Positions 1 to 4,979 of a stretch of 8,014 bases of DNA are shown piece by piece. The notes beneath the pieces were generated by a model. The model saw only the letters and a program-made list of their open reading frames with translations. It made no database searches and had not been told where the DNA came from. The stretch's first letter is position 1, and each line of letters starts with the position of its first letter. The translations under genes and the position numbers were made by a program. Origin of the DNA: an uncultured Oscillibacter sp. (lineage in GTDB: Bacteria; Bacillota; Clostridia; Oscillospirales; Oscillospiraceae); assembly GCA_948435975.1 (NCBI GenBank), contig CAOJHG010000076.1:1-8014 (forward strand), given 5' to 3'.

Positions 1-80
1 CTTTTGAATATCCCCAGCGTATTAAAGCAAAATGCCCGCCCCAGGGGACAAGCGGACGTTTCCAAGCCGACAGAAGTCCT

Positions 81-132
81 CTGAAAAAATAAAACGGTCA
101 GGAGCTGGTTGGGAGCTGCTCCTGACCGTTTT
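81..132 (-). terminator. Intrinsic terminator of the LysR remnant
   Basis: A perfect 15-bp stem pairs 91-105 with 118-132 around a 12-nt loop. On the minus strand the stem is followed by a T-rich run (TTTTATTTTTT, partly inside the stem) read from 94 down to 84. It lies 22 nt past the stop codon of the minus-strand LysR remnant and would end its transcript. The opposite strand has only a short T run (129-132), so it is mainly a minus-strand terminator. Its perfect state contrasts with the broken 5' end of the gene it serves. Confidence 0.9.
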
Positions 133-154
133 CTGCAAAGATTTGCCGCTCCGC

Positions 155-790
155 CTACAGCGCTCCATACAGCTTTTGCAGTTCCTCAATATAGCGGTTC
201 ATAAAAGGGGTAATATCCTGATCCTTGCGGGTGACATAGTAGTGTGTCAGCTCCGCGTCGTCCCCGCTCAGAGGGATAGAGCGGAACCGGTAGCGGGAGG
301 TACGCTGGTGATACATGGATGCAATATAAAAGGCGTCCGTTTCCGCCACGATATCCTGGCATGTCGTGCTGTCGTTTGTGGAGATGATGATTTTGGGAGT
401 CTGCTGAAGCAGTTCAAAAATCGCTTTTGTGGCCTCGTCATACAGATAGGAATAATTTTCTTTTTCCTCGGCGATGACATACGGATATTCTGTGATCTTA
501 TCCAAAGCGTCCTGCCTCAGGACAGGATGATCCTCACGCATAACGATATTCAGATGGCTGACGCCGATTTCAAAATAGTTAAGATTTTTGATGCTGGTGG
601 TCAGCGCAATTTTCTTCTTTTGGGACTTGGACACAAACACAAGCCCCATGTCTGATTGATAAGAAGCCACATCATTCAAAACATCATCAAAAGAGCGCTT
701 GGACAGGCGGATATATGCAGGCGCCTCCTTGGAACCAACCAAATCATCCCAAGAGTTGATAACAGGCTTGGTCAAAAACCAGGCCCGCAT
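155..790 (-). pseudogene. LysR-type transcriptional regulator, C-terminal fragment lacking the DNA-binding domain
   Basis: The 211 residues resemble the effector-binding (periplasmic-binding-like) half of a LysR regulator. A first strand and helix (AYIRLSKRSFDDVLNDVASY) is followed by the 'DMGLVFV' strand that usually reads 'DLAI/DLGL', then 'LNIVMREDHPVL', which matches the conserved 'l.lv...hPL' segment. LysR proteins normally have about 290-310 residues with a winged HTH at the N-terminus. Here roughly the first 90-100 residues, including the whole HTH, are absent. The frame stays open upstream to about 1018 on the minus strand, but that stretch does not read like a LysR HTH or linker helix. 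The ATG at 790 is only the first available start and has no convincing RBS. The family normally regulates a divergent operon, here presumably the truncated TRAP gene at 1097. I infer a non-functional remnant; if translated it could not bind DNA. Confidence 0.75.
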
Positions 791-808
791 AGAGGAAACT
801 GAAAGAGA

Positions 809-1039
809 ATGCAGAAGGCTCCTGCTGCGGACATTACCATTGAGGGGGCGTTCCTTGCCAAAGAGGGCGTAGTAACACCAGCAAATGAGGGCGTCACTTG
901 TGCTGATTGCGAGGCTACCATGAAGTATATGGGTAATTTTGCATAGAACGGAATACAGTATGTGGATTTGAATCTCTGCAAGTTCCTGTACAGCAAAGAG
1001 CGCCCTATCGTTCGAACCCTATTTACATCAGAGCAGTAA
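809..1039 (+). pseudogene. Unrecognised small CxxC protein relic with in-frame amber codon
   Basis: From ATG 809 a 45-codon frame runs to TAG 944-946. It contains IEGAFLAKEGVVTPANEGV followed by TCADCEATMKYM, so one Cys-x-x-Cys pair at about residues 30-33. The frame continues past the TAG for another 30 sense codons (NGIQYVDLNLCKFLYSKERP and on) to TAA 1037-1039. The composition is protein-like on both sides of the TAG. I recognise no family, though it resembles short metal-binding accessory ORFs of phages and conjugative elements. A weak AGAGGA lies 12 nt before the ATG. The segment sits exactly between a 5'-truncated LysR gene and a 5'-truncated TRAP gene. I infer debris from an insertion followed by deletion; it may also be a real 45-aa protein ending at 946. 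Confidence 0.4.
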
Positions 1040-1052
1040 GGGCTGCTGTATT

Positions 1053-1127
1053 ATGGGAAACTCTTATACAGACGCTTTTATGGTAAATAAACTTAAAAGG
1101 GAGGGCTGGCCGCTACCATTCCAGTAG
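1053..1127 (+). pseudogene. Possible N-terminal stub of a mobile-element gene (24 codons)
   Basis: ATG 1053 opens a frame reading MGNSYTDAFMVNKLKREGW and then runs into TAG 1125-1127. The first 19 residues read like a natural N-terminus. The last few codons lie in sequence that, in another frame, is already the conserved TRAP permease core. A chimera point near 1100-1110 is therefore likely, where a foreign 5' gene end was joined to the DctM interior. A moderate AAGGG lies upstream at 1038-1042. I do not recognise the parent family. The identification rests on composition and context only. Confidence 0.25.
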
Positions 1128-2137
1128 TCTCTTCCTTTTTTGGCGCACTGAGCGGCTCCGGGCTGGCCACTGCCTCCACCATGTGCACCATGCTGGGCCC
1201 CCATCTGTTCGCCAAGGGTTATGACCGCAGATATGTGGCCGCGTTTGTTGCAGCGTCGGCACCTCTGGGCTTTTTAATTCCTCCGAATGTCAACGCGGTC
1301 ATCTACGCTATGGTGTCCGAATGTTCCATAGCGGATTTGTTTATTGCAACGATTCTTCCCGCCCTGATTCTTCTCATCCTTTATCTGGTAATCAACCGGA
1401 TCTGCTATGTAAAGTGGTATCATCCGGAAAATGCTGTTGAAGGAGAGGAGGACGAGCCTGCGCCAATGGAAACCATGAACTTCTGGAAAGCACTCCAGCG
1501 GTCGATCCTGGCGTTTTTAATGCCGGTTATCATTCTGGGCGGCATCTACTCCGGCGTCTTTACCGCAACAGAAGCCGGCGCGGTCAGTTGTCTGTATGGT
1601 CTGTTTATCGGCTGCTTCATTTACCGGACCATTCGGCTGAAAAATATTTATCAGGTCTTCCGGGACAGTGCATACTCCATTGCGACACTGATGATGATTT
1701 TTCCCTTTACCTTTATCTTCTCCCGCGTAATGGTAACCAATGGCGTACCCCAGTTGATTACGAGTTTTATCACTGGAATTTCCTCGAACCCGTATGTCAT
1801 CACCATTATCATCACAATCATCCTGGTAATTGCCGGATGCTTCTTGGACGCCAACATTCTGCTGTTGGTATTTACGCCTCTGTTGCTGCCCACTGTGCTT
1901 TCCATCGGCATTTCCGCCCTCCAGTTCGGCGTTATCGTATTTATGGCAGTAGGCATTGGCGCAGCGACGCCGCCTATGGCGATGTGCCTATTTGTCAGTG
2001 CGCGGCTGTGCAATGTGTCTGTCAAGGATACCGTCAGGCCGCTGCTTCCGTTTTTGATTTTCGGTGCTGTGCCTACCATGCTGTTGGTCTGCTATGTGCC
2101 GGCATTGAGCGAGTGGCTGCCCAGTCTACTGCGCTGA
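1097..2137 (+). pseudogene. dctM: TRAP transporter large permease subunit (DctM family), 5'-truncated
   Basis: DctM proteins form the 12-helix channel subunit of tripartite ATP-independent periplasmic transporters, importing organic acids or related solutes with a small permease and a solute-binding protein. The visible frame starts after TAA 1094-1096 and has 346 codons; family members have about 425-435. Conserved stretches include SSFFGALSGSGLATAS near the start, LGFLIPPNVNAVIYAM, FTATEAGAVSCLYGLF near the middle, and IGAATPPMAMCLFVSARLCNVS close to the end, followed by a final hydrophobic helix. The first 80-90 residues are missing, and the only conventional start is ATG 1181, inside the conserved core and without an RBS. 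No dctP or dctQ partner is present. The stop overlaps the RBS of the downstream hydrolase, so the 3' end is an intact operon junction. I infer an inactivated permease. Confidence 0.85.
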
Positions 2138-2152
2138 AAGGAGGGGAGAATA

Positions 2153-3019
2153 TTGGAGCAGGTGACCTATCACGTTCAGGAAATCGCAAACGGCATTTGG
2201 GCTATTGATGAATTCTCTATGGTTTACTGCTATGTTCTGGAGGGCAGCAAAAGCGCGGCAGTTCTGGATGCGGGCACAGGCGTGAGCGATTTGAAGTCGG
2301 TCGTGGATTCGCTTGTCAGCAAGCCATATACGGTTCTGGCAACCCATGCCCATATGGATCATGTGGGCGGAATCGGGCAGTTCCATGAGCTGCATATCCA
2401 CAGCGCAGACATTCCTTGCTTCGAGTTTCCGGAACAGATGAACCCGGTCAGTACCTTCAAGCGCAGGCAGATTTGTGAGCGGGCTATTGCGGCATATGGC
2501 GACGCACTTCCCTTTGATCCAGACAATCTGGAACCGGTAGATCTTTCTCAGATTACATGTCTCCCGTTTGAAGACGGCGCAGTTTTTGACCTGGGCGGGA
2601 GGACGCTGGAAGCAATTCACATCCCTGGCCACACAAAGGGAAGCTGCTGTTTCCTGGTGCGAGAGGACCGCGTTCTGTTTGCGGGCGATAACTTTGGCTT
2701 GGCGCTGATCCTGCCCCTGGGCGGAAGCGACCGGGAACGGATTCAGGCATGGCTGGAGGGGGCGGAGAAGCTGTCCCGGCGAAGCGGGGAATTTGATTTG
2801 ATTTGCGCGGGGCATTATTGTCCGCTGGAGCGTTCCTGGTTTACGGACATGCTCTCTTGTGCCCGAAAAGCGGCGGCAGGAGAACTGGCCCCTCAGTTAT
2901 GGGAAGCGGACGAAATGCGGGGGCCAATGTATCACGACGGCAGCGTTGGCATTGCGATAGACCCGGAAAATGTTCGAAACAGGGACTTCCGCCGAATCCG
3001 GCAGCTTAGACGCTATTAA
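2153..3019 (+). CDS. Metallo-beta-lactamase fold hydrolase
   Basis: A 288-aa protein of normal length for a stand-alone metallo-beta-lactamase-fold enzyme, a family of Zn-dependent hydrolases of thioesters, lactones, phosphodiesters and related bonds. The metal site is complete: the THAHMDHVGG motif gives H65, H67, D69 and H70, then H160 in IPGHTKGS, D179 in FAGDNFG and H221 in CAGHYCP. No signal peptide is seen, so it is probably cytoplasmic. The start is TTG 2153, chosen because GGAGG at 2140-2144 sits 8 nt upstream and the next residues (EQVTYHVQEIANGIWAID) match the usual first strand. It begins 15 nt after the DctM stop, with the RBS touching that stop, so the two formed one operon. I infer it processed the solute imported by the TRAP system. 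The substrate cannot be read from the sequence. The gene looks intact although its original promoter seems lost. Confidence 0.9.
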   Translation: MEQVTYHVQEIANGIWAIDEFSMVYCYVLEGSKSAAVLDAGTGVSDLKSVVDSLVSKPYTVLATHAHMDHVGGIGQFHELHIHSADIPCFEFPEQMNPVSTFKRRQICERAIAAYGDALPFDPDNLEPVDLSQITCLPFEDGAVFDLGGRTLEAIHIPGHTKGSCCFLVREDRVLFAGDNFGLALILPLGGSDRERIQAWLEGAEKLSRRSGEFDLICAGHYCPLERSWFTDMLSCARKAAAGELAPQLWEADEMRGPMYHDGSVGIAIDPENVRNRDFRRIRQLRRY

Positions 3020-3035
3020 TCCGGAAAGCATAAAA

Positions 3036-3072
3036 AAGCGGGGCGCTCACGGTTACAGTGAGCGCCTCGTTT
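3036..3072. terminator. Hairpin terminator after the hydrolase gene, T-tract better on the minus strand
   Basis: A perfect 9-bp stem (3042-3050 with 3058-3066, 7-nt loop) extends with wobbles to about 15 bp (3036-3072). It lies 16 nt after the hydrolase stop. The plus strand has only a short T run at 3070-3072. The minus strand reads TTTTTT just after the stem (3032-3037), so termination may be more efficient for leftward transcription. It can insulate the hydrolase unit from the small-gene region to its right. Confidence 0.75.
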
Positions 3073-3250
3073 CGGTGTTTGGGAAGGCGTGGGTCTCTTT
3101 GTATTTCAGTCTGGCCTCTGTTCTGCAAAGGGGCAGAGAAGGCCAGGCGTCTCCTCCGCAAACAAACGGTCACGGCAGATGCTGCTGGAGACGCATCTGG
3201 CCCGGGACAAATCGCCGCCAGCCCAGCGGTCAGCAAGTCCTGGTTCCCGA

Positions 3251-3388
3251 ATGAGAGGGCGGGACGTGGAGGCTCTTGCCTGTGTCCTGCTCCCGGAGAT
3301 TCAAGCCTATTTCGAGAGCGAGGAAGGGCAAAGGGAGTATGCCGAGTGGAAAAGGCAACAGGCCGTAGGCAAAAGCAAACAGGAATAG
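3251..3388 (+). CDS. Small charged protein resembling accessory ORFs of integrative elements (45 aa)
   Basis: The frame reads MRGRDVEALACVLLPEIQAY followed by FESEEGQREYAEWKRQQAV and a short basic tail. It has a short amphipathic N-terminal helix and a charged, strongly helical C-terminal half. From memory, small proteins with this 'LLP-I-x-x-(Y/F)-F-E-S-E-E-G-Q-R-E' pattern occur in clostridial phages and conjugative elements, but I know no function. The frame is open back to 3089, but the upstream residues look like noise, so I start at ATG 3251 where the protein-like composition begins. No good RBS precedes it, so it may be a silent relic. The stretch 3073-3250 before it and 3389-3452 after it hold nothing else I can support. 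Confidence 0.45.
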   Translation: MRGRDVEALACVLLPEIQAYFESEEGQREYAEWKRQQAVGKSKQE

Positions 3389-3452
3389 CAAGCATGGCAG
3401 AAACACCTTTTATGATGTTCCCGCCTTCCGTATCTCTGCAACAAAACGGAAA

Positions 3453-3776
3453 TCATGGTTCTTTTCTGCTACTACATGTAAGGATGTCAATTATAGATAG
3501 CAGGAGGAATACACTGATTGCCCAAAAAATACCGAACAGGCCAATGTTTACTGAGTTGGAAATAGAGGCTATCCCCACTTCAGCACCCAGCCAATTTGCA
3601 AAAATAGAGCGAACCAAAAACAATAGAGCAATTATCGTACTCACTGTATGGGCAATCAAACGGTTGCGGGCCTTATGCATATGCCTAAGCAGTACACACC
3701 CGGCAACTAACTCCAAAATACTTACAATCGCTGCTCCTACGATGAAAAGAGGGATTACTTCTTCCTCAAATGACAT
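3453..3776 (-). CDS. Small three-helix integral membrane protein, function unknown
   Basis: A 107-aa protein with three predicted membrane helices at about residues 8-30, 41-62 and 77-99. The loops are short, with a basic segment (RHMHKARNR) after helix 1 and a basic end (SSRKEP). The positive-inside rule then puts the helix 1-2 loop inside, while the C-terminal tail, an odd number of helices away, is ambiguous. I place the start at ATG 3776 because AAGGAG sits 9 nt upstream; a GTG at 3800 is in frame but has no RBS. A consensus promoter (3824-3852) lies just upstream, so the gene is a single transcription unit downstream of the tRNA-Pro terminator. I recognise no family. Its AT-richer sequence differs from the GC-rich genes on both sides, which is compatible with separate acquisition. 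Confidence 0.75.
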   Translation of the reverse strand: MSFEEEVIPLFIVGAAIVSILELVAGCVLLRHMHKARNRLIAHTVSTIIALLFLVRSIFANWLGAEVGIASISNSVNIGLFGIFWAISVFLLLSIIDILTCSSRKEP

Positions 3777-3823
3777 TTTCAACATCTCCTTAAATTTCAC
3801 GTTATCCAGAAACTCCTAAATAG

Positions 3824-3852
3824 ATTATAAGATATATCATGCAAAAAAACAA
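3824..3852 (-). promoter_or_regulatory. Sigma-A type promoter of the small membrane protein gene
   Basis: On the minus strand, TTGTTT (3852-3847) is followed by a 17-nt spacer and a perfect TATAAT (3829-3824). Transcription would start near 3817, giving a leader of about 40 nt before ATG 3776. The -35 lies partly inside the T-run of the tRNA-Pro terminator (3843-3849). Confidence 0.75.
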
Positions 3853-3876
3853 GGGCAGAATTTTTCTCCCACCCTT
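3843..3876 (-). terminator. Intrinsic terminator of the tRNA-Pro transcript
   Basis: On the minus strand, AAGGG (3876-3872) pairs with CCCTT (3855-3851). An inner AGAA/TTCT pairing closes the loop, with an asymmetric bulge between the two. The hairpin is followed by G and then seven T (3849-3843). This is a standard Rho-independent terminator, 84-118 nt past the tRNA 3' end. Confidence 0.75.
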
Positions 3877-3902
3877 ACCCATCAAAGTATATGCTCAATA
3901 GA

Positions 3903-3956
3903 AATGATAAATCCGAACACATTACCCTCTTGGATAATGTAGTTCGGATTATCATT
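3903..3956. repeat. Long imperfect inverted repeat abutting the tRNA-Pro 3' end
   Basis: Arms 3903-3927 and 3932-3956 are nearly perfect inverted copies of about 25 nt around a 4-nt loop. They differ by one single-base bulge on each side (compare AATGATAAATCCGAAC with AATGATAATCCGAAC) and one mismatch near the loop. The outer edge is 3 nt from the encoded CCA of the tRNA. There is no strong T-tract on either strand, and a proper terminator follows at 3843-3876. It may be a first terminator, an RNA processing or stability hairpin for the tRNA precursor, or a remnant of a small palindromic element. Confidence 0.8.
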
Positions 3957-3959
3957 GTT

Positions 3960-4035
<76 letters not shown>

Positions 4036-4053
4036 ATATTTTTTGGTCCTCTG

Positions 4054-4137
4054 TTATTCTTCCTCTTTTGACGGCTCTTCCACAATCACAAGCTCGGTAT
4101 CACATAAATCACGATCGCCGTACTCATAGCCACACAT
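4054..4137 (-). CDS. Micro-ORF with Cys pair and acidic tail, co-transcribed with tRNA-Pro (27 aa)
   Basis: ATG 4137 opens MCGYEYGDRDLCDTELVIVE followed by EPSKEEE and TAA. The frame continues upstream as EGRSCWMC until TAA, so a Trp-flanked Cys-x-x-Cys (CWMC) straddles the start codon, and a third Cys follows 9 residues after the second. The composition (YEYGDRDLCDTELVIVEEP, then an acidic end) is strongly protein-like and unlike chance sequence. AGAAGGG lies about 15 nt before the ATG, a poor RBS spacing. It sits between a consensus promoter and tRNA-Pro in the same direction. I do not recognise it. It may be a genuine micro-protein, or the 3' end of a zinc-ribbon gene whose 5' part was lost. 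Confidence 0.45.
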   Translation of the reverse strand: MCGYEYGDRDLCDTELVIVEEPSKEEE

Positions 4138-4178
4138 CCAGCAGGACCGCCCTTCTGCTTACTTCGTTCAGCTTGTAT

Positions 4179-4207
4179 AGTATAGCACGCCTATTCTGAA
4201 AATGCAA
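4179..4207 (-). promoter_or_regulatory. Promoter for the micro-ORF / tRNA-Pro unit
   Basis: On the minus strand, TTGCAT (4207-4202), a 17-nt spacer and TATACT (4184-4179) make a near-consensus sigma-A promoter. Transcription would start near 4172, about 35 nt before the micro-ORF ATG and about 137 nt before the tRNA. The rest of 4138-4275 holds only AT-rich spacer, and I see no clear terminator for the amidotransferase upstream. Confidence 0.75.
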
Positions 4208-4275
4208 GCACTTTTTTCACTTTTTCCGAAAATTTTCCCGCGCCCTGTCCATCTTCTAATTTTCTCCAGCCCGTC

Positions 4276-4896
4276 TCACCGGCACTGTTCCAAAAATGCT
4301 CCCAGCAGCCGAACGCCTACCGGCCCCGCCAGCCGTTCCGGATGCCACTGCACGCCCCATACTGTCAATGTCCGGTGGCACAGGGCCTCTACTACGTTGT
4401 CCGCTGTCCACTGTACCGCCTCCAGCCCGCTTCCCAGCCGGTCCACCGCCTGATGGTGCGCACTGTTCACAACCGCCTCCGCCCCGCATACCCCCAGCAG
4501 CGGAGAGTCCGCCGTAACAACCGGATGCAGCCGGTCCACACCGTCCACCGCACTATGACCAGGGATATCCTGGACCAGCGTACCGCCGAAGTACACATTG
4601 ATGCTTTGCAGTCCCCGGCAAATCCCCAGCACAGGTTTTCCCGCAGAAGTATAGCGTTCTAAAAGGGCCATCTCCATCTGGTCCCGCTCTGGCTCCAGCC
4701 CCCGGGACGCCGTGTTCTCCTGTCCATAGCGCCAGGGTTCCAGGTCCCCGCCGCCAGGCAGCAGCAGCGCGTCCCATATCGCCGAATCAGGAATCGCACT
4801 TTTGCAGAAGACCACCCGGCCCCCAGCCGCCTTGACTGCCCGGCGGTAGTTTTCAAACCGTCCCTTTTCACCCCATACATACACCGTTTTTTCCAT
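4276..4896 (-). CDS. Gamma-glutamyl-gamma-aminobutyrate hydrolase family (class I glutamine amidotransferase, peptidase C26)
   Basis: A 206-aa cytoplasmic enzyme of the C26 group (PuuD-like), which hydrolyses gamma-glutamyl bonds of small amides. Visible features in order: LLLPGGGDLEPWRYG (about 44-58) for the oxyanion-strand region; GICRGLQSINVYFGG with nucleophile C93; an NSAHHQAV segment (about 143-150) typical of the family; and VQWHPER with catalytic H185 and E187. The triad is therefore complete. It is shorter than the usual 230-250 residues, mainly at the N-terminus, where the long substrate-side insertion of PuuD-type enzymes is compact. The start ATG 4896 follows a purine-rich GGAGGGGAGGGG leader. 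A terminator at 4940-4975 separates it from the upstream membrane protein gene, so it may be transcribed alone or by read-through. The exact substrate is not determinable. Confidence 0.85.
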   Translation of the reverse strand: MEKTVYVWGEKGRFENYRRAVKAAGGRVVFCKSAIPDSAIWDALLLPGGGDLEPWRYGQENTASRGLEPERDQMEMALLERYTSAGKPVLGICRGLQSINVYFGGTLVQDIPGHSAVDGVDRLHPVVTADSPLLGVCGAEAVVNSAHHQAVDRLGSGLEAVQWTADNVVEALCHRTLTVWGVQWHPERLAGPVGVRLLGAFLEQCR

Positions 4897-4939
4897 CTCC
4901 GTCCCCTCCCCTCCAGAGTTATTCTATGCGCCAAACCTC

Positions 4940-4975
4940 AAAAAAGAAACGCGCCCCAGCGAACCAGGACGCATT
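4940..4975 (-). terminator. Intrinsic terminator after the Cys/His membrane protein gene
   Basis: On the minus strand, AATGCGTCC (4975-4967) pairs with GGGCGCGTT (4956-4948) in 9 bp with two G-T wobbles and a 10-nt loop. A T-rich run with six consecutive T (4945-4940) follows. The hairpin starts 5 nt past the stop at 4980 and lies 44-79 nt before the amidotransferase start. Confidence 0.7.
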
Positions 4976-4979
4976 GTTT

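Noticed and set aside
32..655. 207-codon open frame on the plus strand over the LysR remnant
   Set aside because: It is antisense to a recognisable LysR effector domain, has no RBS, and its residues do not resemble a protein family.
944..946. Amber codon as pyrrolysine or programmed read-through
   Set aside because: No pyl machinery, downstream insertion structure or methylamine methyltransferase similarity is visible; a nonsense mutation or true stop is simpler.
1046..1071. CTGTAT/ATACAG inverted repeat with 14-nt spacer as recombinase or operator site
   Set aside because: A 6-bp dyad is expected by chance, and no regulator or recombinase is present to support it.
1588..2208. 206-codon open frame on the plus strand overlapping dctM
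   Set aside because: It is an out-of-frame shadow of the conserved TRAP core; the sequence is rich in His/Cys/Arg without any recognisable pattern.
2126..2815. 229-codon frame on the minus strand opposite the hydrolase
   Set aside because: The plus strand has a complete set of metallo-beta-lactamase ligands; the antisense frame is a by-product.
3006..3395. 129-codon frame on the minus strand after the hydrolase
   Set aside because: It runs through the terminator hairpin, is Arg/Pro-rich noise, and has no RBS.
3427..3452. TTCCGT/ACGGAA dyad after the small membrane protein as terminator
   Set aside because: The stem is 6 bp with a 14-nt loop and no T-tract follows on either strand.
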